From assembly GCF_000023445.1 (NCBI RefSeq), contig NC_012881.1, positions 2,472,501-2,536,500 of the forward strand: a stretch of DNA of 64,000 nucleotides. Direction: 5' to 3'. The position numbers were made by a program, and so were the translations under genes. The notes beneath the pieces are model-generated. The model made no database searches. It worked only from the letters and a program-made list of their open reading frames with translations, and was not told the DNA's origin. Of the stretch, positions 35,594 to 45,369 are shown piece by piece. This stretch comes from Maridesulfovibrio salexigens DSM 2638. GTDB lineage: Bacteria; Desulfobacterota; Desulfovibrionia; Desulfovibrionales; Desulfovibrionaceae. Within the stretch, counting starts at the first letter, position 1; each line of letters opens with the position of its first letter.

Positions 35594-36379
35594 TTATCGT
35601 TTCAAAAGCAATATTTTTTTCTTACTACTCTGCAATCCATACTTGCGTTTTAACTTAGCAAGCCGACCATCTGCCTTCATTTCTTGCAATGCAGAATTTA
35701 TCCTTTCAATAAGCTTGTCAGTTTTCAAAGTATGATTGCCAAAAATATAAAAACGCAAAGACTTAACATTAGGCATAAGAATATAAGAAATATCCCCACC
35801 ACCAATGCCTTTCAGTCGCATACGCGAACAAACTATCTGCTCAAATCCAATCGCAAGTTCAAACCTCCGCCTTTCAAGCATCTTTAGCATAGTCTCAATG
35901 TCTTTTGCTCCTTGCTGAACCATTGAAACATCAAAAGGATAAACTTTGTAATTAAAGCCAAAAACTCCTCCCAATGAAAATTTATCAATATCTTCAACAG
36001 ATTTGATTTGCGGTCCATCTGGAAATCTACTCTTCAAATAAAATAGGGCATTATCTAAATGATAAATCTCCTGCGAAAATAAAAACTTCTTAAGTCGCGG
36101 GGAATCCTTGCTTCCATCCAGAACAAGATCAAGTTCATTGTTTTCCAACATTACCAGACATCTTTTCCACGGAAGAGCCAAAAATTGGAGTTCGTCATCA
36201 GGTTGGCTAAAGACCTCTTTGAGAAAATCAACAGTAAAACCTTTGAGCGTTAACGGATCTTCCGGGCTGGTGTAGCAATATGGAGACCAGTATCCAGTTC
36301 CTCCAACCCTGATTTTCACCGCTTCCGCTGCTGAAGTGAATAAGACAAAAAATATTGCTAACCCAAAAATATAACGCAT
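35594..36379 (-). CDS. Orphan periplasmic amino-acid-binding-like protein
   Basis: 261 aa with signal peptide (RYIFGLAIFFVLFTSAAEAV). Family 3 solute-binding layout: IRVGGTGYWSPYCYTSPEDP, LTLKGFTVDFLKEVFSQPDD, LDLVLDGSKDSPRLKKFLFS, and a C-terminal lobe SLRFYIFGNHTLKTDKLIER. No transport genes are adjacent, so it may be a free sensor or use another system. Weak GGGAA SD. Confidence 0.75.
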   Translation of the reverse strand: MRYIFGLAIFFVLFTSAAEAVKIRVGGTGYWSPYCYTSPEDPLTLKGFTVDFLKEVFSQPDDELQFLALPWKRCLVMLENNELDLVLDGSKDSPRLKKFLFSQEIYHLDNALFYLKSRFPDGPQIKSVEDIDKFSLGGVFGFNYKVYPFDVSMVQQGAKDIETMLKMLERRRFELAIGFEQIVCSRMRLKGIGGGDISYILMPNVKSLRFYIFGNHTLKTDKLIERINSALQEMKADGRLAKLKRKYGLQSSKKKILLLKR

Positions 36380-36598
36380 TATTTTCCCGTGTAAGATATA
36401 AACGAGCTATAGCTATGATCGGATCATACAATATGATTTAACTTTAAACTAGCCCAAGAATAATGCGGCGCTCATAAATGAGAACAAGTAAATTAATGCC
36501 TCGTAAAACCCCTCTCCGCACTAGCCTAGGAATAATTCATGCATTATATTTAATGTAACTAAAAAAGAGTCAAAACCTTGCCTCACAGGAGGCAACAT

Positions 36599-37867
36599 AT
36601 GGTTAAACAACACCGCAACAATTTATTTAATGACTGTGAGTTAAGCGTGATTCTTGAGAACGTTTGCAACAGCATTGTCCCGCAGATAGAGGCTATCCCG
36701 GAAAAGGAATTCTTTGCCGCTTCCTATGTTGAACTGATGGAAAACATTATTGCGCACAATTCCATCAGACAGATAAACCTGCATGAAGATAAAATATGTA
36801 TCCGCAAGCCAATCCTCTGCCGAATCACCCCGGCAGGAAGGGTGTATCGACCTGATAACGGGCAAGATCCTCCGAATTTAAAAGACGGAATAATAACGCA
36901 AGTAGAAATACCATACTCAGGCGATAAAAGACTTCTGGTCAGCAAACCAAGCATACATTACAAGAACGGCGGTCCCAGCTTTACCATAAAAAATGACCGC
37001 ATAATAAAACATTATGTGAGACCGCTTTATTCTGATCCGAAAGCGTTCAAACACCACTTCATGCGTAACCTTGAAAAGATAAAAAAATATCTTGAATGGC
37101 AAGCGAACGACATCTCTCTATTCGAAATAAAGCTCCGTAAAATTGTGAATACAGGCATTGCTCATAGGCGCATGAGAGGCAGCACCATTGCTCTGCATCT
37201 TGATTCTAAACATGGCGCGACCGAATTTAACCCTATACATGTTCGTAGCAAACTACCACTCGATGAGCTGGACTATTCAGGCATACCCGTAATTTCTGAT
37301 GAAGATTTCATCAAAACAATTCGAGTCCTACGACATACGGGAAAAAGTTTCGAAAGGACCCCTGCCATATATAATGTGCACAATGATCAAGACCTGCGAA
37401 ATATACTGGTTTCAAACCTGAATACCCACTTCTCAGGGCAAAACAACGAAGATATATTCAGCCGCATAGGAGAAAATGGATTCACTGTTGCTTTTGCAAA
37501 AAAATCAGCTCTCATCGGCAGATGCTCAACCTGGCGCTGCGCAGAAGGTCTGATTCACACCCTCAACGCACTTTTACAAAAAGACCTCTGCCCCGGATGT
37601 AAAATTGCAATGACTATATTCAACAGAACTGAAGAGAATTTCAATTCCCTGCTCAAGTCCATACGCAAACTTCTTATTGAACATCCATGCCTGATAAAAA
37701 TTGAAAAAGAATATGCTGAGAATGAATGGCATACGATAATGGGCAAAAAAAGCGATTTACAAAACAACCATTGGATTCACCTAATGATCTTTAACCTTTA
37801 CTTCTCAAAAACAGTACACTTACCGCATTTGACAGATGCAGAGCGCAAGTTCTTTGCCAGTATGTAA
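36599..37867 (+). CDS. Hypothetical protein (422 aa)
   Basis: No signal peptide or membrane segment is evident, so probably cytoplasmic. I recognise no domain. The N-terminal 130 residues are mixed alpha/beta (YVELMENIIAHNSIRQINLH, DGIITQVEIPYSGDKRLLVS); the C-terminal third has FAKKSALIGRCSTWRCAEGL and KDLCPGCKIAMTIFNRTEEN. AGGAGG is 6 nt before the ATG at 36599, so the start is firm; an upstream in-frame ATG at 36578 lacks an SD. A strong bidirectional terminator follows. Apparently a lineage-specific protein. Confidence 0.7.
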   Translation: MVKQHRNNLFNDCELSVILENVCNSIVPQIEAIPEKEFFAASYVELMENIIAHNSIRQINLHEDKICIRKPILCRITPAGRVYRPDNGQDPPNLKDGIITQVEIPYSGDKRLLVSKPSIHYKNGGPSFTIKNDRIIKHYVRPLYSDPKAFKHHFMRNLEKIKKYLEWQANDISLFEIKLRKIVNTGIAHRRMRGSTIALHLDSKHGATEFNPIHVRSKLPLDELDYSGIPVISDEDFIKTIRVLRHTGKSFERTPAIYNVHNDQDLRNILVSNLNTHFSGQNNEDIFSRIGENGFTVAFAKKSALIGRCSTWRCAEGLIHTLNALLQKDLCPGCKIAMTIFNRTEENFNSLLKSIRKLLIEHPCLIKIEKEYAENEWHTIMGKKSDLQNNHWIHLMIFNLYFSKTVHLPHLTDAERKFFASM

Positions 37868-37868
37868 A

Positions 37869-37904
37869 AAAACGGACCTTCATGAATAAATGAAGGTCCG
37901 TTTT
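37869..37904. terminator. Bidirectional terminator
   Basis: 15-bp perfect stem AAAACGGACCTTCAT/ATGAAGGTCCGTTTT between convergent genes. Confidence 0.9.
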
Positions 37905-37913
37905 AAAAAAAAA

Positions 37914-38411
37914 TTAGTTGGTTTTACGCTCCCGGTCATATTCGGTCAGATATTCCGGCAATTGATACACCCATCTCAAAATACCGCTAAATGAAAACCC
38001 GGTTGAAGGTTGTCCCACCTCTCTCCGCTCCGCCAGCAAAGCCGCAAACAGGCTAACCACTTCCGCGTGACTTTCTTGCCCAACCTTACCGGCATTTATA
38101 TCTGCGATTAATCGATTCAGGCTGGACAAAAGTTTCAATCCAATTGAATCATCAGGCAAAATCCTGACCGCAAGACCGGTATGCAACTGTCGCAACTTCG
38201 CAACGGCCATATGCGCGGCCTTATCATTTGCACACCCACCATACTGCCGGGGCGTATGATTTGTAATCAGCAAAGCCATCTTACGTATCTCTTTACGCCA
38301 TTGCTGAAACTCTTTGTCTTCAATTCTGCCCTGCTCACGCGCCTGCATCAGAGCATAAGCCAAAGCAAAACCACCGCCCCCCGCTAATAACACCGCCCAC
38401 GCATCGCTCAT
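37914..38411 (-). CDS. Hypothetical protein with short N-terminal hydrophobic stretch
   Basis: 165 aa. Residues 5-22 (WAVLLAGGGGFALAYALMQ) may be a membrane anchor; the rest is helical (FQQWRKEIRKMALLITNHTP, KAAHMAVAKLRQLHTGLAVR, SSLNRLIADINAGKVGQES). GGGGGG lies just before the ATG. No family recognised and no informative neighbour. Confidence 0.65.
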   Translation of the reverse strand: MSDAWAVLLAGGGGFALAYALMQAREQGRIEDKEFQQWRKEIRKMALLITNHTPRQYGGCANDKAAHMAVAKLRQLHTGLAVRILPDDSIGLKLLSSLNRLIADINAGKVGQESHAEVVSLFAALLAERREVGQPSTGFSFSGILRWVYQLPEYLTEYDRERKTN

Positions 38412-38506
38412 AATCCCCCCGCATCAGCTTACGTTTATTGATTTATTTAATCAGGACTATTTCACGGTCAGATACTTTTTTCAATCGCAAAAATATGAAT
38501 CCCCCA

Positions 38507-38535
38507 TTGACCGAAATAAAACTAAAATATATTAA
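38507..38535 (+). promoter_or_regulatory. Promoter of the DJ-1/PfpI gene
   Basis: TTGACC (38507-38512), a 17-bp spacer, TATTAA (38530-38535), about 30 nt before the SD. Confidence 0.55.
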
Positions 38536-38565
38536 ATTACATACAAAATTAAAGGAGAGGTTTAA

Positions 38566-39165
38566 ATGAGGAAATTACAGAAGGGTCTGACACTGCTTGT
38601 TGTTATGATGCTTGTTATAGGCATGGCCGCGTCATCAATGGCTGGCACCCACGGCAAGAAGGCTATCATGATTGTTGCAAAATCAGACTTTGAACAGACA
38701 GAGTACAAAAAAACACGTGCAGCACTTGATGATGCAGGGGTTGTCTGTTCCATTGCCAGCACCAAGGTTGGCACGCTTAAGGGTAACAAAGGCAAGCGCA
38801 TTGAATCGTCCATGCTGCTCAAAGATGTAAACGTTGCTGATTACGATGCAGTTGTCTTCATCGGCGGCAACGGCATTAAAAAAGTATGGAAAAATGAAAA
38901 CGCCCACAAGATTGCGCAGGAAGCGGTAAAGCAGGATAAAATCCTAGCAGCTATTTGTGCTGCCCCCGGCATACTCGGATATGCCGGAGTTCTTGAAGGT
39001 AAACAGGCTACCGCCCACCCTAAAAGCGGTGCCCGCAAAGTCATGACCAAAAACGGCTGTAACTTCCAGAGCGAAAAAGTAGTTGTAGATGGTAAAATTA
39101 TTACTGCAAACGGCCCCAAAGCAGCCGGAAAATTCGGTAAAACCATCGTGGAAGCTTTGAATTAA
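38566..39165 (+). CDS. Exported DJ-1/PfpI-family protein
   Basis: 199 aa. Signal peptide (LTLLVVMMLVIGMAASSMAG, cleavage near residue 26) then a full DJ-1/PfpI domain: KKAIMIVAKSDFEQTEYKKT, DYDAVVFIGGNGIKKVW, the nucleophile elbow ILAAICAAPGILGYAG with its Cys, and GKIITANGPKAAGKFG. DJ-1/PfpI proteins are normally cytoplasmic (proteases, chaperones, glyoxalases), so export is unusual. GGAGAGG SD. Monocistronic, with promoter and terminator. Confidence 0.88.
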   Translation: MRKLQKGLTLLVVMMLVIGMAASSMAGTHGKKAIMIVAKSDFEQTEYKKTRAALDDAGVVCSIASTKVGTLKGNKGKRIESSMLLKDVNVADYDAVVFIGGNGIKKVWKNENAHKIAQEAVKQDKILAAICAAPGILGYAGVLEGKQATAHPKSGARKVMTKNGCNFQSEKVVVDGKIITANGPKAAGKFGKTIVEALN

Positions 39166-39199
39166 TCCAAAACTCACTAGAACATAGTTCACATAACCA

Positions 39200-39230
39200 A
39201 AAGGCACGGACCGAAATCCGTGCCTTTTTT
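39200..39230 (+). terminator. Terminator after the DJ-1/PfpI gene
   Basis: AAAGGCACGGA/TCCGTGCCTTT hairpin with six Ts, also able to end the minus-strand EF-hand gene. Confidence 0.9.
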
Positions 39231-39247
39231 ATTAATTGAGAGAAAAA

Positions 39248-39823
39248 TTACTGCTTCTTTTTCCATTCTTCCCATTCTTTTTTGCTCAGCGTTCCATCTT
39301 TATTCAAGTCAGCTTCACGCATAATTCGTTCAGCATTAAGAGGATAAACCTTCACAATTTCAGAACGGATAATGGTTTTATTGCCATCTTTATCGATATC
39401 AACAAAAGCTCTGGCAAAACGGATTCTCTCCATCGTGTAATAAATGGCTTTAGCTTTACGTCCGCTCTCAAGGTAATAAAGGGACATATTTTCCTTTCCG
39501 GTCAAAGTCCCCAGAGTAAAACCATCTTCATGTTCAGCAAAATACAGGCTAACACCGTCAGCTCCAATAATGCCGCTGAATCCTTCAGTTATCAGATTAT
39601 CCTTGTCATCGGCGAACCATGCTTTTTCACCGGAGAAAAGATTACCCTCTTGCTTTTTGATGATAAAAACCGCTTTGTTTTCTTTAGTGTTGCCGTCTTT
39701 AGTGATCATCTTGACCAAACCGACCCATGTACCACGTAATTCAGGACATCCGTCAGCAAAGGCAAAGGAGCTCATCAGAACCAGAACAAACGCAACAACG
39801 CTGCAACTCAGAAACTTTCTCAT
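39248..39823 (-). CDS. Exported EF-hand protein
   Basis: 191 aa. Signal peptide (KFLSCSVVAFVLVLMSSFAF). The middle 110 residues form a beta-rich domain beginning GCPELRGTWVGLVKMITKDG, reminiscent of small extracellular beta-barrel modules. The C-terminus has a canonical EF-hand loop DLNKDGTLSKKEWE and a partial one DIDKDGNKTI, so calcium binding is likely. Function unknown. It lies convergent to the exported DJ-1 homologue, sharing its terminator. Confidence 0.75.
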   Translation of the reverse strand: MRKFLSCSVVAFVLVLMSSFAFADGCPELRGTWVGLVKMITKDGNTKENKAVFIIKKQEGNLFSGEKAWFADDKDNLITEGFSGIIGADGVSLYFAEHEDGFTLGTLTGKENMSLYYLESGRKAKAIYYTMERIRFARAFVDIDKDGNKTIIRSEIVKVYPLNAERIMREADLNKDGTLSKKEWEEWKKKQ

Positions 39824-39917
39824 CTATCTGCCTCCCAGATTTCTAAATTAAAGATACCACTGTTATTTAGCAAAGAAACTAATACGTCAACCTATTCCAA
39901 CAAAACGATCGATTATA

Positions 39918-39945
39918 AAAAAAGGCAGCCCCCGAAGGGACTGCC
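39918..39945 (-). terminator. Terminator of the amino acid ABC operon
   Basis: GGCAGCCCC/GGGACTGCC hairpin with an A run on the left, i.e. U tract on the minus strand, 30 bp past the ATPase stop. Confidence 0.75.
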
Positions 39946-39974
39946 CGTAAACATCAACTATTGGGTTGTATTCT

Positions 39975-40706
39975 TTATATATGAGAAACAACTTTACCAA
40001 GAAAATCCTTAAGGCGGGGATTCTTGGGATTGGCGAAAACCTCAACAGGATCACCTTCTTCCTGAATAATGCCCTGATCGATAAAAATGAGACGGTCTGC
40101 AACTTCCTTTGCAAACCCCATCTCATGGGTAACTACGATCATGGTCATACCTTCCTTGGCAAGCTTCTGCATTACTTCCAGAACTTCTCCGACCAATTCA
40201 GGGTCAAGAGCGGAAGTGGGCTCGTCAAAAAGAATAACTTTAGGCTTCAAAGCCAAAGAACGGGCAATAGCTACACGCTGCTTCTGGCCGCCGGAGAGCT
40301 GCTCCGGATAATTACGAGCCTTATCTTTGAGGCCAACCTTATCCAGAAGCTTGAGGCCGAGTTCATCAGCGTCACTCTTAGACATATTACGCACCTTAAC
40401 AGGACCGAGGGTCACGTTTTCAAGGATAGTCATATGCGGGAAAAGATTAAACTGCTGGAAAACCATGCCGGCTTCAGCACGCACTTCGTTGATATTAGTA
40501 GAAGGAGCCATAATGTCATGGCCGTCTACAATAATAGTACCGGAAGTAGGTTCCTCAAGCTTGTTGATACAACGCAGCACTGTGGATTTGCCGGACCCGG
40601 AAGGCCCGATAATACAGACAACTTCACCGGACTTAACCTTAAGGTCAATTCCTTTAATTACTTCAAGCTTCCCGAAACTTTTATGAAGGTTCTTAATCTC
40701 AATCAT
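39975..40706 (-). CDS. Polar amino acid ABC transporter ATPase
   Basis: 243 aa, GlnQ/HisP class. Walker [22 protein letters not shown]-loop [18 protein letters not shown], signature [20 protein letters not shown], Walker [20 protein letters not shown], switch [14 protein letters not shown]. It is the last gene of the SBP-permease-ATPase operon, 4 nt after the permease stop. Glutamine, glutamate or another polar amino acid is plausible; the divergent glutamine synthetase supports nitrogen uptake but does not prove the substrate. Confidence 0.95.
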   Translation of the reverse strand: MIEIKNLHKSFGKLEVIKGIDLKVKSGEVVCIIGPSGSGKSTVLRCINKLEEPTSGTIIVDGHDIMAPSTNINEVRAEAGMVFQQFNLFPHMTILENVTLGPVKVRNMSKSDADELGLKLLDKVGLKDKARNYPEQLSGGQKQRVAIARSLALKPKVILFDEPTSALDPELVGEVLEVMQKLAKEGMTMIVVTHEMGFAKEVADRLIFIDQGIIQEEGDPVEVFANPKNPRLKDFLGKVVSHI

Positions 40707-40710
40707 GTCA

Positions 40711-41379
40711 CTACCTCCGGGAAGTATTCAACTTTTTCTCAATGCGACGCATTGCAAATGCGATGGACAGGGTCATAACAAGGTAAACACAAGCAACAGC
40801 AAGGTATACCTCAAAGGCACGAAAGTTCACCGAGGTGATTTCCTGACCGGTTCTCATAAGCTCACCTACACCGATAACCATAAGCAGGGAGGTATCTTTG
40901 AGGCTGATGATGAACTGGTTGCCAAGTGGTGGGATCATACGCTTAAGGGCTTGAGGCCAAATAATAAAACGCATGGTCTGAGTATTGGTCAGGCCGATGG
41001 AACGCCCTGCCTCAAACTGCCCTTTATTGATGGACTGGACCGCGCCACGAACGATCTCGGCAATATAGGCACCTGAATTGACTGCGATGATAATAATCCC
41101 GGCGGTCATGGGCGGAATGCGCATCCCGATTGCCATGGGAACCCCGTAATAAAGGAACATGGCCTGAACAAGCATGGGCGTGCCCCTGATAGCTTCCACG
41201 TAAACCCCGGCAATCTTTCTGGTGAAAAAATTGCGGGAAAGCTTCATTAAGCCTGCTGCGCTTCCGAATAAAAATCCGAAGAAAAGACCGCCGACGGTAA
41301 TCTCAATTGTAAGCTTGAGACCACGCATGAGCATGGGAAAAGTGTCCCAGAAAACTGATGTGTCAAATGCGAATGCCAT
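40711..41379 (-). CDS. Polar amino acid ABC transporter permease
   Basis: 222 aa with about five membrane helices and the HisM/GlnP-family permease signature: [59 protein letters not shown] (EAA loop), [38 protein letters not shown] single permease gene implies a homodimer. It follows the binding-protein gene, separated by an 8-bp-stem hairpin that may dampen read-through. Confidence 0.95.
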   Translation of the reverse strand: MAFAFDTSVFWDTFPMLMRGLKLTIEITVGGLFFGFLFGSAAGLMKLSRNFFTRKIAGVYVEAIRGTPMLVQAMFLYYGVPMAIGMRIPPMTAGIIIIAVNSGAYIAEIVRGAVQSINKGQFEAGRSIGLTNTQTMRFIIWPQALKRMIPPLGNQFIISLKDTSLLMVIGVGELMRTGQEITSVNFRAFEVYLAVACVYLVMTLSIAFAMRRIEKKLNTSRR

Positions 41380-41405
41380 TAGGACCTCTGTTTAAAAAAT
41401 AATTA

Positions 41406-41427
41406 GGGGCGGCCATATAGCCGCCCC
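41406..41427 (-). terminator. Intra-operon hairpin (partial terminator)
   Basis: GGGGCGGC/GCCGCCCC stem followed on the minus strand by TAATTATTTTTT. Its position after the binding-protein gene would favour excess binding protein over permease and ATPase. Confidence 0.6.
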
Positions 41428-41457
41428 ACAAAACACATTGAAATAGTTACAAATAAA

Positions 41458-42201
41458 TTATTTAGGCTCAGTACCGAACCATTTTACGTACAGTTCACGG
41501 TAGGTGCCGTCTTCACGCAGGTCTTTGAGAGCTGCGTTAACTTTGGCTACGAGGCTGCTTCCTTTGGGGAAAGCGATTCCGTACTGCTGACCGTTGTAAA
41601 GGGGGCCAACAACTTTAACCTGGCCTTTACCGGCTTTACGCATGAAGTCTGCGATAACAGGAGAGTCAAAGATAACCGCATCAGCACCGCCGGTCATGAG
41701 TTCCATGAACATAGCGTCGTTGTTGGGGTAAAGCTTAACTTCTTTAGCGCCTGCAGTTTTAGCGAAGTCTGCGGAAGAGGTGCTCAATTTGGTAGCAATG
41801 ATCTTACCTTTAAGATCTTCAATACCGTTAACAGAGTTTTCGTCTTTCTTAACGAGGATGAGCAGACCGGAATTGTAGTAACCGTCAGAAAAATCGACAA
41901 CTTTAGCACGCTCAGGCTTAATGGTGATACCTGCGATACCTACATCAAGCTGGTTGGACTGGAGACCGGGAATGATGCCGTTGAAATCCATGGGCTGCAG
42001 ATCATAATCAGCGCCGATCTTTTTAGCGATAGCTTCCCAAAGCTCGACGTCAAAGCCGGTGTGCTTTCCGGTAGCAGGATCTTTAAACTCAAAAGGAGGG
42101 AAACTGGTGTCACAAGCAACAGTAAGTTTACCTGCGAAAGCAGTTCCGACCATGGTAGCGGTAATCAGAGCGGCAACGATTATTGAAAGCAGTTTTTTCA
42201 T
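41458..42201 (-). CDS. Polar amino acid ABC transporter binding protein
   Basis: 247 aa with signal peptide ([20 protein letters not shown], cleaved near FAG). Family 3 signature: [80 protein letters not shown]. The start is the ATG at 42201 with GGAGG 4 nt upstream; a slightly longer ORF lacks an SD. First gene of the operon. Binds an amino acid in the periplasm. Confidence 0.95.
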   Translation of the reverse strand: MKKLLSIIVAALITATMVGTAFAGKLTVACDTSFPPFEFKDPATGKHTGFDVELWEAIAKKIGADYDLQPMDFNGIIPGLQSNQLDVGIAGITIKPERAKVVDFSDGYYNSGLLILVKKDENSVNGIEDLKGKIIATKLSTSSADFAKTAGAKEVKLYPNNDAMFMELMTGGADAVIFDSPVIADFMRKAGKGQVKVVGPLYNGQQYGIAFPKGSSLVAKVNAALKDLREDGTYRELYVKWFGTEPK

Positions 42202-42759
42202 GAATCCTCCAAAAATGAACATCATTTCTTAAAAATCTTCATCAGAATAAAATGAAGATAGACCGATCAACGAGCAATTTACCCGTCGATAATTTGTCGA
42301 AGGAGCAAAATTTAGCATCTTTTCATACTAAATTCAAGACGTAGACCGCACAACGATTCAATTAGAAACTCAATCAAACTCGATGGATACGTTATTACTT
42401 CCAGAACACATGAGTTTTAAAAGCAAATACTCACCTGATCAACCAATCAATTGATGCCCAACTAATATAAAAATAACTACGACCACACCTAACGTTATTT
42501 CGCACATACACTAGTAATTAAATCAAAAATAACGTCCAATTGTCGAGACAGTTTATTCACAAAGCCATCAAAACTTGCGCCACATAACCTTAATAAAACT
42601 ACGACGGACAGAAATTTCAATGTTTACTACTGACTTTCTAAGTATATTAATGTAGGGATGCCCCAACAAATAAAAACAAGTGCAATCTTTCCCAAACCGT
42701 TTTTTTCACGTAAACTAAGGTATCCTATCCCAAAAAAAACAGTTTGACCAATCAAATTA
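42202..42759. other. Non-coding stretch between ABC operon and glnN
   Basis: Together with 42760-43033 this is the longest gene-free interval after the left end. It is AT-rich, with no ORF carrying an SD. Repeated AACGTTATTT-like motifs (near 42384, 42490 and, inverted, 42525) could be regulator sites for the leftward transporter, but I find no -24/-12 box on that strand. Confidence 0.4.
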
Positions 42760-42866
42760 TACAATTTTGTAACACCTTTAACCGTCATTCAAGCTTTCAT
42801 TAAAAATAATTACATTTTTGTAACAAAATAGAGCCGCCCAACATGGTTAATTCTACATTTTTGTAA
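42760..42866 (+). promoter_or_regulatory. Three TTACA/TGTAA upstream activator-like sites of glnN
   Basis: TACAATTTTGTAA (42760-42772), TTACATTTTTGTAA (42810-42823) and TACATTTTTGTAA (42854-42866). Each is an inverted repeat around AT bases; starts are 51 and 43 bp apart, close to whole helical turns, and they lie about 100-200 bp upstream of the predicted sigma-54 start, the usual place for enhancer sites. Confidence 0.6.
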
Positions 42867-42934
42867 GATACACAAACAGCAAAAACAGGCTGAAACCAAA
42901 TAAACATCTGTAATATAGAGCTTTTTCAAACTAC

Positions 42935-42948
42935 GGCACGCCTCCTGC
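42935..42948 (+). promoter_or_regulatory. Sigma-54 (-24/-12) promoter of glnN
   Basis: CGGCACGCCTCCTGCT: GG at 42935-42936 and GC at 42947-42948 with ten bases between, matching TGGCACG-N4-TTGC closely. Predicted start near 42960, about 74 nt before the ATG. Confidence 0.75.
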
Positions 42949-43033
42949 TTAAGTCTGAGCAGGTTTGATTAACGCCCAAAACTCTTCGCCAAGCGAAGAT
43001 CACTAATAAAAAAGATTCAAGGAGTTTTTTCAA

Positions 43034-45220
43034 ATGAGTTCAAACACCTCCCGCCAGGGTGCGATCACAGCAGTGACCAACTACTCTACCCCTGAAGCTT
43101 CCTTCAGCTTTGCCGACACAAAACCCACCGAACTCTTCGGCTGCAATGTCTTCAACGACAACGTAATGAAGGATAGACTTCCCAAGAAAGTCTATAAATC
43201 CCTGAAAAAGACCATTGAAGACGGTGCTGCAATCGATCCTTCCATCGCTGATACTGTTGCAAATGCAATGAAAGAATGGGCCATGGAAAAAGGCGCTACT
43301 CATTACACTCACGTTTTCTACCCCCTGACCGGCCTGACCGCGGAAAAGCACGACAGCTTCATCTCCCCCGACGGCAGCGGCAACTGCATTGCCGAATTCG
43401 AAGGCAAACTGCTTATTCAGGGCGAACCCGATGCTTCAAGCTTCCCCAACGGCGGCCTGCGCGCTACCTTTGAAGCACGAGGTTACACTGCATGGGACGT
43501 AACCAGCCCAGCTTACATCCTCGAAAACCCAAACGGAACCTTCCTTTGCATCCCCACCGCATTCATTTCATGGAAAGGTGAAGCTCTCGACAAGAAAACA
43601 CCTCTGCTGAAAGCAACTCAGGTGGTTAACACCTCCGCACAGCGCATTCTTAATATTTTCGGCGACAAATCCGGCAACCGCGTAGCCTCCAACGCCGGCC
43701 CCGAACAGGAATACTTCCTTATTGACCGCAACTTCTTCTTCGCGCGCCCAGACCTTATGATGTCCGGCAGAACCCTTTTCGGCGCCAAACCCGCAAAAGG
43801 ACAGGAACTGGATGACCACTACTTCGGCGCAGTTCCCCGCCGCGTCCTCTCCTTTATGATGGACGTTGAACACGAGCTCTACAAGCTGGGAGTTCCGGTA
43901 AAAACCCGTCACAATGAAGTAGCTCCCGGACAGTTCGAAGTCGCTCCTGTCTACGAACAGTCCAACATTGCTACCGACCACAACCAGATGATCATGACCA
44001 CTCTCAAGAGCGTGGCTAAACGTCATGGCATGGTCTGCCTGCTGCACGAAAAGCCTTTTGCAGGAATCAACGGCTCCGGTAAACACGTAAACTATTCCTT
44101 GAGCTGCAACGGACACGGCTCCCTCTTCGATCCGGGTGACAATCCCCATGAAAACGCACAGTTCCTTATTTTCTGTGCCGCAGTTATCCGCGCAGTACAC
44201 ATGCACAGCAAACTCCTGCGCGCAGTAGTTGCTACTGCTTCCAATGACCACCGTCTTGGAGCAAACGAAGCACCTCCGGCAATTATGTCCATCTTCCTCG
44301 GCGAACATCTCTCCGAAATCTTTAACAAGATTCAGGAAGGAAACTCCCCGACCCCGACCTCTACCGGTTTCCTCAAGGCTGGCGTAGACACTCTGCCTCC
44401 GCTGCCCAGAGATGCTGGTGACCGTAACCGTACCAGCCCGTTCGCGTTCACCGGTAACCGTTTTGAGTTCCGCGCAGTAGGTTCCAACCTCTCCATCGCA
44501 GGACCTCAGGTTGCACTGAACACCATGATGGCTGAATCCCTTGATTTCATCGCTGATGAAATGGAAGCTTTCATGGGCGGCGACGAGTCCAAACTCAATG
44601 ATGCTGTAAACAAAGTCATCAAAGACATCATGGACAAACACGGTCAGGTTGTTTTCAACGGTGACGGCTACTCTGAAGAATGGCACAAGGAAGCAGTTGA
44701 AGAACGCGGTCTGCCTAACCTGCGCACTTCCGCAGACGCAATCCCCGAACTCTCTTCTCCTGAAACCGTAGAAATGTTCACCAAATACGGTGTATTCACC
44801 AAAGAAGAGCTGGAAAGCCGTAAAGAAATCTATCTTGAACAGTACAACCAGGCTATCGTCACCGAAGCAGCTCTGGTAACCAAGCTCGCTAAGACTCACA
44901 TCCTTCCCGGCGCAGTTCGCTACCAGAAAGAACTGGCTGAAACCTGCGCAGCAATGAAAGCCATCGGTGTAGAGTTCACCACCGGAACTCTTGAAGACCT
45001 GACCGCCAAACTTCGCGGCATGCAGTCTGCCAACATCGAACTTGAAAAAGTCATGGCAGCCAAACCTGAAGGCGATGTTGAAGAAGAAGCAAAATACCTC
45101 TGCTGTACCGCTCTTCCCGCAATGCTGGAAGTCCGTAAATACGCAGACCAGCTCGAAGAAGTTGTAGCAGACGACCTCTGGTGCCTGCCCAGCTACTCTG
45201 AAATGCTGTTCATCAAATAA
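43034..45220 (+). CDS. glnN: Glutamine synthetase type III
   Basis: 728 aa, the large GSIII class. It condenses glutamate and ammonia at ATP cost in the cytoplasm. Motifs: [98 protein letters not shown] and [20 protein letters not shown], covering the metal, glutamate and ATP sites. AAGGAG precedes the ATG. A strong sigma-54 promoter and three upstream sites indicate nitrogen-status control. It is divergent from an amino acid ABC operon. Confidence 0.97.
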   Translation: MSSNTSRQGAITAVTNYSTPEASFSFADTKPTELFGCNVFNDNVMKDRLPKKVYKSLKKTIEDGAAIDPSIADTVANAMKEWAMEKGATHYTHVFYPLTGLTAEKHDSFISPDGSGNCIAEFEGKLLIQGEPDASSFPNGGLRATFEARGYTAWDVTSPAYILENPNGTFLCIPTAFISWKGEALDKKTPLLKATQVVNTSAQRILNIFGDKSGNRVASNAGPEQEYFLIDRNFFFARPDLMMSGRTLFGAKPAKGQELDDHYFGAVPRRVLSFMMDVEHELYKLGVPVKTRHNEVAPGQFEVAPVYEQSNIATDHNQMIMTTLKSVAKRHGMVCLLHEKPFAGINGSGKHVNYSLSCNGHGSLFDPGDNPHENAQFLIFCAAVIRAVHMHSKLLRAVVATASNDHRLGANEAPPAIMSIFLGEHLSEIFNKIQEGNSPTPTSTGFLKAGVDTLPPLPRDAGDRNRTSPFAFTGNRFEFRAVGSNLSIAGPQVALNTMMAESLDFIADEMEAFMGGDESKLNDAVNKVIKDIMDKHGQVVFNGDGYSEEWHKEAVEERGLPNLRTSADAIPELSSPETVEMFTKYGVFTKEELESRKEIYLEQYNQAIVTEAALVTKLAKTHILPGAVRYQKELAETCAAMKAIGVEFTTGTLEDLTAKLRGMQSANIELEKVMAAKPEGDVEEEAKYLCCTALPAMLEVRKYADQLEEVVADDLWCLPSYSEMLFIK

Positions 45221-45247
45221 TTACTACTGCCATATCCCAATACCAAG

Positions 45248-45285
45248 AAGGGTCCCTGCTTCACATGAAGCAGGGACCCTTCCTT
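45248..45285 (+). terminator. Terminator after glnN
   Basis: 15-bp perfect stem AAGGGTCCCTGCTTC/GAAGCAGGGACCCTT followed by CCTTTTT. Confidence 0.9.
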
Positions 45286-45369
45286 TTTAATCAACCCTCT
45301 TTACAAAATCTTAATTTAATATATACCCATAATCATTAGTCGAGGGTAAATAATCTGTTTGGAGGAATA

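Noticed and set aside
43568-44899. 443-aa minus-strand ORF antisense to glnN
   Set aside because: It is entirely inside a perfectly typical GSIII gene, has no SD, and its residue mix (Cys/Phe/Val runs) is that of a shadow frame.
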